Shown one piece after another: positions 48,501 to 60,540 of a stretch of DNA of 64,000 nucleotides (within the stretch, counting starts at the first letter, position 1; each line of letters opens with the position of its first letter). Made by a program: the position numbers and the translations under genes. The notes beneath the pieces are model-generated. The model ran no database searches, was not told the DNA's origin, and worked only from the letters and a program-made list of their open reading frames with translations. Source of the stretch: Neckera pumila (lineage: Eukaryota > Streptophyta > Bryopsida > Hypnales > Neckeraceae); contig OZ018409.1 in NCBI GenBank assembly GCA_963969595.1, forward strand, positions 18,074,975 through 18,138,974. Reading direction: 5' to 3'.

Positions 48501-51500
48501 ATGCCTTCAATGAAAACTTAGCAAGTTTGGTCCCTTGCTTTGTAAGAGTACATTTCACGTGGGGGAATATCTTAACCTTCAGAGGGGCAAAATAACCCCA
48601 TTATACCTTCTTCCAATCTCAATCTCCTATCAAAGTGGGGGGCAATTCATCCCTCCCAATATAAAATATCCCCCCCTCTCGGGTACATTCAAATGTTTGA
48701 ATGTACATATCTCAACCCTGAGAGGGATATAATTAACCCCATTATGACATAGGATTTGAGATTGGAGGGGAGTATAGTGGAATTATTTTTGAAAACAGGG
48801 AAATAAGAGTCTGGGGCCAAAGAACTAAGCAATTCCTTCTAATTCAGTTAAAAATTGGTACTTCAGACATAGGCAATCGGAAAAGAATCAAACCTTGTAA
48901 ACAGCACCGAAAGCTCCAGCACCCAACTTCATAGCTGGTGAGAAATTTTTGGTAGCAAGACGAAGCTCACGGTACTTGAATTTCTTGGCGTTGACCTCAG
49001 AGCTTTCGAGTTCTGCACGGTGGGTTCAATTTAAAGAACTAAATCTCTACACTAAAGCATCCAAAATATAATTGAGTAAAATAATAAAGTAGTTTTAACG
49101 AAGAAAAACAAAGCACAAATATCAAATTACCTTCATAAAGAGAGCGCATACGCTTTCTGTTGCGTTGAAGGGCAAAGGAGAACACCAAAATCACCAACGT
49201 CAATATTACTGCAGAACATACGGAAATAATCACGGCTACCTTCTTCGTCTCATTCTTGTTTATCCCTGTTTGTGCATCAAAGTGACGAGCTCAGACAAAT
49301 GAAGCCAAGCCCAAGCAAGCGGATTTGAAACATTTCTCAACCAAAGCCTGAATTTAGTCTAACACAAGATTTTGATGGTCATAAATCACGTCTCTTGAAC
49401 ATTTACTAAATCCTTCATCACAAGCAGAAGAAAGAACAGAAAGGCATTTAAGGATAGAATTGGAAGTCTTACTTGACGAAACAAAACAGATCTGCTCACA
49501 ATAACACCTTCTACCATCATCTTGTGAAGTTGAGCCTTGGCAATAAGGGTTGCCCTGCAAACTGGAGTATCCATCAGTTTAATTTCATCATCAATATACA
49601 TGGAAGTGCAAACGTTACTTGAGTGTTAACAATACTTACGTGAAAAGTATTGAGATAGTCGAAAACAAATTTCATTTTCATGTCAAACTAATATACTGGC
49701 ATGAAAAGTGACTTACAAGATTTTCGAATGCATTTCCATAGAAGCTTCGGTGTAGATTACATCTGTGATGCTGTTTGCTTTCAAGCTCAACTCTTTCATA
49801 CTCTTCATAAAAACGGTGGAAATGTTCAAAACTCCAGTGAAATTGTTGCCATCAAGGTACCTGGAAGAATGCTGTCAAACTCAGTACGGTTCTTAACATT
49901 CGAACCAAAAAAAGTAATTATTTGGACGCTCATTTGAATCTAATACTCTGATTTTTCATGTAAGTAATGAGCAAATTGCAACTCACAAATATTTAAGATT
50001 CAAAATCCCCATGGCTTCCAAGCTTGGAACACCACCACCAATACTAAGGCCTGATAGGTCAAGCACTTCCAGATTCTGGGGAAGCATCCTGCTGGAAAAT
50101 GAAGACAAAGGTGCCAATCCTGTGAAGAGGTTTGAACTCAGATTTCTGCATCACCAGTTGAGAAACATTAGAATGAACACGTAATACTGGAACTAAGAAT
50201 TAGGGTTTATTGGAATCAAGAAATCAGCTACTTATATGTCGCGCAGTAAACCCTAAACCCTGAAACCTAAAACCCAAACCCTCCCCTTAGCTGATGTAAC
50301 ATGGGTAATAAGCCATACAAAAAGAAAGCCACTGAGCTGGAGAATAATTTTCATGTAGCAGTAAGCAGGTCACTTATATAGTTCTTCATACTTACAAGTA
50401 GTTGAGGTTGGGAATGAACGTAAAGTTTGGCGGAAGACCTGTGAATCTGTTACTGGACAGGTCCCTGCCAAAAGGAACAAGTGCCAAAAAATTAACATTA
50501 TTTTCATGTACAGCTTCAGATGTTAGAATCGATGTACCTTGAAAGTGAAGTATTAATTCAATAACTCTGGAAGAATGAAATTGGATACCAGTAAAAAGTA
50601 CGTACACTGAAAGTAATTGAGTCATGTTTTGGAAAGCAAGCGGCGGGATACCCCCCTCAAGGAGATTCCGAGATATTTTGAACACTTGCATTGTCGACGT
50701 TGTTTTTGCTATATACTGTGCTGGAAATTGACCGACGAATCGATTACCACTCAAGTCTCTGTAACGGAACAAGCGTAACAACCACCTCTTCAATATACTA
50801 TGGTGATGGATCAGAGCCACATTGTCTCTCTTTCGATATGACGGTTTGTCTATCGCAGGACTTTTTTGTTACAATTCTCAACCCACAATCAAGGCATTGT
50901 CACTTACAGCTGCAAAACATAACTAAGTTGCGCCAGCTCCGTAGGAATAACTCCATTGAATCCATTGTCGTGAAGGTCTCTGCAACATTGCCGTCAGACA
51001 AAAAGCTATTAGGTTATTCTTATGCTTCTAAAGCTTTGCATGTGTTTCCAATGAAGAGGTATTAAAAAGAATTCAAATTATTACTACGCTCTTGCAAACT
51101 CTATGTTCAAATAACATGTTGAAACAACAGGCGAACAAAACTATTTGAACCCCACCCAACCCCCTCCCAGAAAACGTAGCCACATCAAATCCTGCCAATC
51201 GCAACCACATATAAGACGATTTCTAACGCAAACCTTGCCAAATGTAATGCGGCTAGGTTTTCTTGAACAACTCCAGGCGTGGATTTTCTACTCACTTACT
51301 AGGCCAACAATGCTCATGGTAAATAAGGTCCAGACAGGGGCTTACAGTACGTTCAGAGAGGGGAGTCCACCAAGTTCTGTAGGAAGAGGACCTGTCAAAT
51401 TTGCATTCCCAGTCAAGACTCTGCACAACAAGTTCCCTAATTTCAGCAAACAGATTCATAACTGCAAGATCCACTTCAAACAAGGCATCGCAAATGAGCC

Positions 51501-52747
51501 ATTGAATTAGGGTTTGAAGCTCACAAGGTGACGAGGTTACGAAGCTTTCCTACATCTGGGGGCAGAATCCCTCCGATCGACGCGTCACTCAACGTTCTGT
51601 TGCAATCAACACAAACTGATTCACATCAATAGGTTCCGCTAGCTCAAAACCTAAAATAAGGAAGGAAGGTCGACGAATTCTAGGTTGAAAATGGGCCAAT
51701 TCAGTTGATCATATTGTGAAAAATATAATTCTGATGAGGCCATTAACTGCACCTAAAATCGCACAAATAAGCATATCAGCGAGGTTCCCACTTTTATATT
51801 GAAAACCTTTTTGTGGGGTCTTGTTGGTAGTCAAAGATTCATGAAACCAGCAATCCAGTTGGACACAGTTGAGGAGTAGGCTTAGAGAATGCCAGGTTTT
51901 TGATTTACAAGCCAATGATCCAACTGATGAGCGTACTGGCGTTCTGTCGATGTTGCAGGCATGTGACTCCTCTCCATTTAATATCAACGTTGGTGTTGCA
52001 AGGATAAAACGTCTTGCCTCCGGACGACATCCACCCCGCCAGATTGGCATTCGTGTTGGGCGTGCTAGCATTCCATGCTGCCCACAGGCTCTGCAACGCA
52101 TCCACTGCAAGCCACCCGAAACAAACCCGGCCCTTGAAAACCCTTGCGAACCCGATCGAAACCCTGGGTAGTTCCCCTGCAATCGATCTAAGCTGATTCT
52201 TTCAAAATTCGAACACGAACTCAAAGGTTGAAAACTCTTTGTTCGATCACAATCAAGCTTGTAAGTGTCCTAGTTCCTTTTCCCCCAACTTTGAGAGAAC
52301 TTGACATGCATACATGAGTTGTAAGCGACTCTCATAATTAATTCACTCGAAGGGATCCAGACCGTTTCAAGCAGGAAACTCCACTCTTGAAAATATAAAT
52401 AAATTTACTGTATTTTGAGAACTTTCACTTTCCACACTGTTTAACGATTGCACGTACTTTTATTTTCGAATTCCTCCCACTAGCTGTTGGTATGCATGCA
52501 ATCCCGTGAACAAATTAAAGGAGGCCTCTAGAAAAGTAAATACGGAGAGATATTGAGGAGCTAGGATCGAATTGAACGTACGCTCATCCACGGAGAAAGG
52601 TGCGACCGTCTGGGAGAGCACTGCAGGAACGAAAGCTGCAGGGAGGCAGAGCAAGAGTCCAAGAGAGATGCAAGACACCATTTTGAACCAGACCACGACT
52701 GCCATAACTAGCCCAAAATTAAAAGGCTCCGGACCTTCACTTGGCAT
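45580..52747 (-). CDS. LRR receptor-like kinase, LRR-VIII-like, 794 aa, 16 exons
   Basis: Exons (complement, first to last): 52582-52747, 51909-52104, 51525-51596, 51346-51420, 50908-50979, 50606-50758, 50396-50464, 49987-50145, 49717-49860, 49473-49561, 49131-49265, 48894-49012, 48224-48434, 47282-47534, 46812-46962, 45580-45900; total 2385 nt with all phases joining. Order: signal peptide (to about residue 45; Met15 or Met23 could also start), LRR N-cap with Cys pair, about ten LRRs mostly one per 69-75-nt exon, Cys-rich cap ([12 protein letters not shown]), membrane segment 408-431 with a basic stop-transfer, kinase about 456-750. Kinase landmarks: [10 protein letters not shown], Lys495 in VAVK, HRD Asp597, DFG 615-617, and LAPE. 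All catalytic residues are present, so an active RD kinase at the plasma membrane is expected. The kinase resembles LRR-VIII-2, but no malectin domain is present. The ligand is unknown. Confidence 0.9.
47593..47843. mobile_element. Stowaway-like MITE in an intron of the LRR kinase gene (251 bp)
   Basis: It starts CTCCCTCCGTCCACTGAT, the well-known Stowaway-type end, and closes with a diverged complement (GGACGAGGGGAT). TA flanks both sides (47591-47592, 47844-47845). It lies between the exons ending at 48224 and starting at 47534. Confidence 0.6.
50246..50283. repeat. Degenerate telomere-like block in an LRR kinase intron
   Basis: AAACCCTAAACCCT followed by broken AAACCC units. It is similar in kind to the block in the B3 gene intron. 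Confidence 0.45.
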
Positions 52748-53596
52748 GCATCTGAAACTTAGAACTACAACTTAGAACTGCTTAGAGTTCTCAGCTCAAT
52801 CCTGCTGCTGCTATATATGTACATGCAGACGAATTGAACCTCTATACATGATGCATGTTACAACCAGGGAGTAGAAGATTTCTAACACACAAAACATTTA
52901 TAACTTTGGGGCTATATATTAAACGAAATTCAGTCACATGTCTGCTACAAGGCTTGCAGAGACGACTTGCCGGCATCGATTTCGGCTAGCTGCTACCCCC
53001 GCCTGGCCGGCAGCGCGCGTACCATGTCTGTAGATTTTCATTTGAAGTGAAGGAGGGCCGGGCAGGAGTGGGCCGCGCGCGGTGAGTGCCGTGTTCAATT
53101 GTTCATTAGTACGTCCTCGCCCACGTGCATGATCGAGAAAGTGTGGGAAAGGAATCTGGATTCTGGTCTTGTATATTTTGTAACGTACGGAGACACTCGA
53201 TCAGGCTTTGGAATCAGTCCCTTGCGGCGCTATGGACTGTGGACGATATCGATGTGCAGTCCACGTTGGTGGTAACTTAGAACTGTAGATCTAGTGGGAA
53301 GCCAGTTGAAACGGTTCACCAGTTTGCAGTTTCCCACTGCCCTTCAAACTTCAAAGACGTTCAAGAATCTCAACACTAGCCAGGGTAGAAATATCTAAAA
53401 CCATGAAACGAACAGGCCAAGTCCAATGCACGGGACTTCTTTTGGGAGAGCATCGTTGACGAAAAAGTGTTTTTGTGCATTTATTTGTAATGTTTCAACG
53501 TAATGGATCCACTTCTACGTTTAGACTATGTGGCTCGTCAAGCACTGCATTTGTTTTGCAAAGTCAAAGCACTATTCACTATTTTGCATATCCTAA

Positions 53597-53981
53597 GAGC
53601 AATGCCACAGCAACGTGCCAAAGGTAGTCAACACGGGCAATGAGTGAGCCGTGGCTTGGAAATTGTCCCATGGCACGCACGCCAAGTGAAAAAACATGCC
53701 CGGCCACAGCCAAAAATGAAGTAGACACGGGTAAATGGAGAGTCTTGAACACGGCTCGCCAAGCAATTAAATAATCTTTTGAGTCTCACCTTTTGAAAGC
53801 TTTTCTTCAAAAGTTGAAGAGATTCTTTCTAAAATAATAAAATAGGAAGTTTGTAGTACCAGTTTTGACCACTTGGCAAGTCTTCCTTGTGGGGCTGTGA
53901 CTCTTCAATCAAAATGGCGGCACACCAAACCACAAGATTTCCTCCTTTAGCACCTTGCACGAGTTAGTTGTGGTGTTGCTC
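53597..53981. mobile_element. Harbinger-like MITE with GAGCAATGCCAC ends (385 bp)
   Basis: GAGCAATGCCACAGCAAC at the left and GAGCAACACCACAACTAAC inward from the right, with TAA on both sides (53594-53596, 53982-53984). The bases after the right TAA start GAGCATATCCAC, resembling the start of another such element whose far end I could not find. Confidence 0.65.
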
Positions 53982-55058
53982 TAAGAGCATATCCACAAAT
54001 AGGGTTCAAATGAATATGGGAAAATGAACTTGGCGTGTTTCACTGCTTGCTTTGAACTGGCTCTGAACCTAGCCCCTACCAAAGACGTTACAGAAGCTCC
54101 AAAATAAGAATAAAACATTGAAACTAAGGCAAATTGTTCATCAATCATGGTGGTGAATGGCATATTAAGCTATAGTAGGAGATCATCAGTGGTGGAAAAC
54201 CTTTGACCTCGATATCTGCCAATTGTTGACTACAAAACCTGCTAATTAATATTTGAACACTGTCAAATGTTAAAGCGGGGATTATTTAGTAAAACATGAG
54301 GGGCACTGCAACTTTCAATGTAGCAAGCAAAATTTGAAGAGTCTAGTTCAAGAAAAAAACAAAATTATATCTTAGTGGGACTTTCTCTAAAGCCCAACTA
54401 TGCCATCCATTCACTAGGCCAAGTCCAAATTTAACTGAAGTTCTTTGTATCAAGGATTGTATTGTCATGAATAATTCAATTTCATATACCTTTGTGATTC
54501 CACAATCCTTGCACAACAAATAGAACACTTAAAGAACAACTACAACAATATGTGTTAAATATATAACATATATAATTTTTTAATGATAACTCAATAAACA
54601 TTAGGTAAAAATGACAACAACATCAACCATGTATCCTTCAAAGACAAGTCTACAATCTATCGCATTAAAGAAGTTTCCATCACCATTAGTTGCACCATAG
54701 TTGCAACTTAGTGACTGTAAACCGATATAATAAAAAGTATTGATGCCACATCAGAATACATTCTAATCCTCAACTGTTAAATAAATGCATTAAGGTGGTA
54801 TAACATGCCACATTGGCAAATGCAAATTTGGTTGACGAAGTTCCACCTAAGCTAATGGATGAGAAAGAGCCCCTTTGTCTCAAACGACTTGGTTTTCAAA
54901 TACAACTTGTCTATTATAAGTACATGTCCTTAAATTTTCACCAGTTGCATGTATACGCACTAGAAAAAAATCCATGTTTTTTATTATAGCTTTTCTATAA
55001 CATTCACCTACTTTTATACTAAAAATGTCATCAAATGTAACATCAAACGTAACATAAA

Positions 55059-55247
55059 CACTACAAGAGAAAGGGGTGTTTTAAGTAGTGTCCTAGACAT
55101 CACGTCTCTTAAGTAAAATTTTAAGTAAAATTTTACTAATAAGACAAATATTTTAGTAAAATTTAACTTAAAAACTTACTTAAAAGACGTTACATAAAAG
55201 ATATGATGTCTATGACACTACTTAAAACACCCCTTTTTCTTGTAGTG
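55059..55247. mobile_element. CACTA-type MITE (189 bp) with AAA target duplication
   Basis: Both ends read inward CACTACAAGARAAAGGGGTG and continue as inverted arms (TTTTAAGTAGTGTC). AAA flanks both sides (55056-55058, 55248-55250), the 3-base duplication expected for CACTA/En-Spm elements. It may lie inside an older CACTA-like unit (about 54958-55366, CACTAGAAAA / CACTGGAAGAAAC ends) without a clear duplication. Confidence 0.8.
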
Positions 55248-57473
55248 AAAACAAGTAGACTTTACAAAAAATCTGTTAACCAAACACAAAATTCTTCTAA
55301 TGATGTCTTTAATGACTAAAAATTCAATTATAAATGCAGATATAGAATCTTTTGTTTCTTCCAGTGATAGAGAGTTAATTTTGGGGACCAGTTATAGGAC
55401 AAAAATGTCCTTAATACATTGTAGGGGGATGCTACCACATGGGTATGGAATGTGAAATGTAGAGCATAGAATAAAGATTTTTGTATTTATTTCCAATATT
55501 TTTAGGATTCAAAAAAGTGGAATCCTATAACAATGAACAAAGGATATGCACATTGAAAAACTATTACTAAAATGACCATTTTGGATCACATTTTGTAATG
55601 AATTCTTAAAAAAATTAAAAGTATAAAAATAAATTTATAGAAATTTTTATTTATCTACAAATTGTTCTATTTTTTCAAAAAAAATTAAAAATTAATTTCA
55701 TCACAAAGATTTAGAGATTTAGAAACTCTTTCAAAAAAATCATTTCAAAATTCTCCCAAAATAATTGCCAAAGTTTTAGAAGATTAGAATTTAGCATTTT
55801 GAATTTAAAGGAAAAAAATTCTTGTTAAAATTACAAATATTCAATCTACAATTGATTTTAGAAGGAATTTTTAAATTTTGCCTTCAAATTTTATTAAAAA
55901 TATTAGTTTTTGTACTAATTGATCTAATAATATGGATATGTTCTATGGATCATATTTTACAACTATTGTTTGAAAATCATCATTAAATTATTATTCTTAT
56001 TGCATTTTATTATTCATCTTTACAATTTGGAAGTTTGGACAATCCTCTAGTCCTTTAGGGAGCCCTTGATAACCCAAGCGACTATTTCTTGGTTACTACC
56101 TTTCTTTTTTGAGGTACTTAAAACTAAAATATAATTTTTTTGGATTTTTTTTTGCTTTAGGGAAAACCATGCATGCTAATCCAATGGTATTGGAATTATA
56201 TGAATCAAAGTAAAACTACAATTTCTATAAGCATCAAAGTTCTAAACTTACACCCAATTATTTTGCATCCAATTTGGACTAACTTTGAAAAAGAAAATGG
56301 CTAATCAAAACACAAGCAACACAACAAGGGGCAACCCCTCGAAGAAGATCCAACTCAAAAAAAATGGAACTAATAGTAGGTGAGCATTAGCAATAAAGGG
56401 TAAAAAACAATGCATGTTGTTTGCGAGTTGAAATAGTCAACAGAAATACAAAATTGACCAATCACCACAATATTTGGGATCTTTTTAAGTTTTAACAACT
56501 ATTTTCTTCTTCCATTGTTGCAAAGGCAATTAGAGATAGGCAAAAATTTTGTTTTTTTTAATAGATGTCTATTATTCAATTTGGAGAAGACATAATAGGT
56601 TCCATCATGTTGATAATGGAACCCATCATGCGAGACCTTGCCTACAACTATAAATACCAATATATTTTTATAAAAAAATATTGCACTTTCTAGGAGGATG
56701 TCTTCTTGCAAAGCATAATAAAAATCAAGAAATAAATATACAATCAACTACAATCAACTAATGAAAATAGTCACTATTTTAAAACATAATTTACATCTAT
56801 TAGGTCTTATTGGCAACTAACAAAGGATTACAACACACTTTAACATGCCATTTTTGGAGACCATATGAAGAAGTTATGAATTTTCAAAGCATTGTCCCTA
56901 GGTGTACCAAAAACCAACAATAGTCTCTCAAACTTCACGTTTTCATTATGTATATTTTGTGTAATCATTATATAGGAAAAGGTGACAATCCAAATGTAGG
57001 TGTCACATTTTGGGCAGTGTTGATAATGATATACATACCTTAGGCAACCAATGGAGTATATTGTGACTGCAAATCTGCTTGCAAAATCTGCTGAATCAAA
57101 AGTGCAAAGAAAATAGTCAAAGAAAAGTGCAGTTCAGATCTGAAACTTGAAGCATTCCACTGGAGTCTCCTCGCTTTTGCACAAGCTCATGCCTTCAAGG
57201 CTGCTACTGACCAATACACTCTTATACGGAGTATCTACTTAGAGTGGGTTTCAAAATAAGGGTTGGACCTACCTGTCATTGAAGCATAGGGATGTGAAAA
57301 GTGTTGTTATCAAGCCATTAGATTCTAAACAGGTGGATGCAAGACGCCTGGTGCAATACTAGAGTGTCCTACACTGATAGAATTAAGACAGTGTATCCTT
57401 TACAAAACTGAACACCTGATACGACCTTGGAAAGAGGCAAGGGAGCACCAGATGTGGAGATTCAAGAGGCTCT

Positions 57474-60400
57474 CTATTCCTTCTTGGAACGTCGGAGCTT
57501 GGAAAAATAGTGCAAGAAGGGGGCAACCCACTGCCAAAGTTTTGAATACCAATGCGTTGGGCTGTTGTTCTGGGGTGAGGAGCCACCAGGGGGAGGTTTG
57601 AAAAGGCCCTTGTACATCTCTCGCTGCTTGTCATAGAGCTCCCGTTCTTGCTTTGCAATCAAGCGCAACTCGCGGATCACGTCCTTGTTGTCTGGTTCAA
57701 GCTTTCGAGCCTTTTCGAAGTCCTCCTTGGCGGCGTCCGTTTGGCCTAATTCAGCGCGCGATTTCCCACGACGGAACAGAGCTTTGGTGTTCTTTGGGTC
57801 CTCCGCGAGTACCTACGACATTCCACCAAAGAATGGGCTTTAAAATCTTTGATACATGTGCTGGATAACGTATTCCCTATTGACAATTCACAATACAAAA
57901 CTAATGAGAATTGGCAAAACTTTCTAGTCCAGAATTATCTGATGTCCTCTTGACCAGCAGAACTACAGTGTTAAACTAAAGTTGCATGGGATGTGAAATC
58001 TCACAGCAACATTTTGGTGAATGCATCTAAAGAATTATGGTAGAAAAGAATAAAAGTGATCACTTCTCCTATTGACTGACCCCCGTTACAAACAGCAACT
58101 CATCTTTTCATGCATTTGGTTGGACTTGTCAGCAAGTGGCGTGACTTGGTTAATGTCATTGATCTTTGAATGGAAATGGGGTTGTCAACTGTCACTTATC
58201 CTAAACCCTACAATCTCTCACTTTGAAATTGCATATGAAAATTCATACATGATGATAAAAATTGATCTCAATAGATTTGACTGTATTACCCAAAGTGCTT
58301 TCTCCACAGCTCTATAAATATCCCAAAGATCACTCCTAAATATGTTAAAAGACATAAAGTGACAAAAAGAGTATCCACTACCTTAGAAACAATATCAGAC
58401 TGAAGACAAGGACGGGAACATGCAGAATTTCAACACGACTAACTATTTCCCCGCAGAAGGACGAAGTGCAACAGTCATCAAACGTACCACAGAGCAATGA
58501 CCAATAGCTTCCTCAAAACGATGTATTTTGAGCATGCACGCAGCGAGATTGAGATGGCACGGGTTCTTCACTGCAATTGCCATGTCATGATACTTGCCAA
58601 AGAGTTGAAACATGAAGTCATCCCCCATGTAAGCAAGTGCCTGCCAAACAACCATCAAATGTTTGAGAATTCGAGAGCTACTAACTTGACGAGATTGAGT
58701 ATTCCAGCAATGACTACGGAGTCTAACTCCATTTCAAAACGAGCAGGACTACACTCCTCCAGCAGAAGTTGAAATGCAAAATAATTATCACGCCCCGACT
58801 CTTTATGAGACCAAGTTTTGTCAGAATACAAGAAATAGATTAAGTGGTCACCATTTCATATTGCTGCATTGCTTCTGCTATTTTCCCCTCCTTAAATAGC
58901 TCATTGCCGTCCACTTTCCGGCGATCCGCTGCCTCAATCCGCTCCTCTACTACCATCTCACCTGGTTCTCTTCCCTGAACAAAAAAGTCATCAATTGTCA
59001 AAAAATCCCACAACTGACATAATGGGAAAAAATTGTTAAATCGCAAGCAATATCTATGGCACGGTAGTGTGTAGTTCGTGGTGAGACGGCACTTTAACTC
59101 TTGAACCAAACATTTACCTCGCGGGGCTCTTCATAACCGATGAGTTCCACCTCGTACAGGACATCTGCCGCAGGAGGTACATTGGGAAAGGAAAAGCTGC
59201 CCTCCTTGCCATAAGCAAGGGTATGGTTGACATGAAGGAGAGCAATTTCACCTATTTTCATGCAGCCAATTCCTGCAGCAAGTCCTTTGAGCACTTTCTT
59301 CTCTGCAGTCACAGGACATCATCATATGATGAGTTAGTCTCCAATCGCTCAACAGCTTTCCTCTGCCGACATCTTCAGAGTCTCATTCCTGATGTAAGAT
59401 TCTTTCAGACAAACGTAAAGATTTCTCATAGGGATACTGCTTTCGTCGACCTCAGCTACCTTGATTGCACAATAGATTGCACAGATCGAAGCAATGATAA
59501 CAAGAACCCCCACGCCTTGATTGGTGCAAAAATCATTCTTATACATTTCACCTTGTTTTGTTCAATGCTGACATTACAGTAGTACAACGGAGCATGGAGA
59601 GGTGCCACTTACATGGCTTTCATGGAGCATGCTAAAACTGATTTGAGGTGATATAATTTCAAGATACCACTTTGAGATGGACACTTGCTCCCTCAAATGG
59701 GTCATAAGGTGTCAGAAAGCAATGGATTATTTTAAGCTTGTTATCTCACCCCTAGTTGCACATGATACTGGTCCAATTCTAAGCCAGTTGCTTCAACCTG
59801 AGGAATCTAAAGTGGCCCATAGAGATAAGAGGCCTGGAGTGAGTCATCACGTTAACTCTAGGAGAATTACCAGGATAAGGTTATGCAGTATTTAGGTTTA
59901 CCATGTTTGAGACGCAAACTTTACAACCAAGATATCTTCTGACCAGTTTTCCCCTAATGATTTATCAGAAGGCTTTCCAAAGTTAATTTTTTTTTAAACA
60001 TGCAAAATTAATGGTTGTTGACAATTACCATGGCCAAGACGAAGCTCTTGCGGTTGTTGCTCAGCCCAAGTGTCATAAAATTTGTGCAATGAGCTCTCTG
60101 TCCAAGCTCGGTAGTGAACTGAGACCAATAACAGCATACAGAAACCCTTGTCAGTGTACTCTCAACAAGCTCCAAACATAAGAATCATACCGACCAAATA
60201 AACATGAGAAAAATGCAGGTGAATGGTAAGGCGTACCAAAGCAAGATGAATGCCTTGGAGGAGGCCCAAGACCATGTCCCTCTTTGATAACTTGCTTGCT
60301 GACACCCTCTCTAACAGATACTGTCTCTGTCTTCACCTTCGGTGGCAATACTTCATCTCTTTCTTCCAAAATGTCTCCCTCTGCAGCCTTGATTTCGGAA

Positions 60401-60540
60401 TCAATCTTACCGACTTGTTCAGTGGTACGCCCCTCAGTGCCCTGTTTTTCAACCTTGATTTCCGAGTCAGAATCTGAGGTATTGGATGCGATCTCAGGCT
60501 TGACCACTTCCTCTGGTTGGTCTTCATACTCGTGCCCCAT
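57474..60540 (-). CDS. TWD1: FKBP42 / TWISTED DWARF1 immunophilin-like co-chaperone, 397 aa, six exons
   Basis: Exons (complement): 60237-60540, 60029-60118, 59118-59302, 58852-58974, 58488-58640, 57474-57812; total 1194 nt. The first ~85 residues are acidic. An FKBP-type domain follows at about 95-190 (SKQVIKEGHG, HYRAW, AYGKEGSFSFPNVPP, DVLYEVELIGYEEP). A TPR domain is at about 206-325 (NELFKEGKIAEAMQQYE, NPCHLNLAACMLKI, KALFRRGKSRAELGQ). Then come a charged segment of the calmodulin-binding type and a C-terminal hydrophobic anchor (LWQWVAPFLHYF) with a basic tail. This is the full architecture of Arabidopsis TWD1 (365 aa). TWD1 is membrane-anchored, binds HSP90 through its TPR, and helps ABCB auxin transporters reach the plasma membrane. 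The FKBP part is known to be a poor prolyl isomerase in that family. The start is the first ATG; an upstream TTG codon is in frame but is not a plausible start. Confidence 0.95.

Larger units (their letters stand above)
52748..57473. other. Intergenic DNA between the LRR kinase and TWD1 genes
   Basis: The first ~700 bases hold the LRR kinase promoter, with TATATATG-type sequence near 52812 and a GC-rich part near 53000. Then come the MITEs at 53597 and 55059 and AT-rich DNA. A decayed reverse relative of the left end of copy E (AGTCCTTTAGGG near 56060) lies within it. No gene seen. Confidence 0.45.

Noticed and set aside
51145..51510. 121-aa plus-strand frame within the LRR kinase locus
   Set aside because: Antisense to an LRR exon and adjoining introns; a shadow of the real gene.
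54958..55366. Older CACTA-like element enclosing 55059-55247
   Set aside because: The ends are CACTA-like but poorly matched and the flanking triplets differ (ACG and ATA), so I did not call it as a separate feature.
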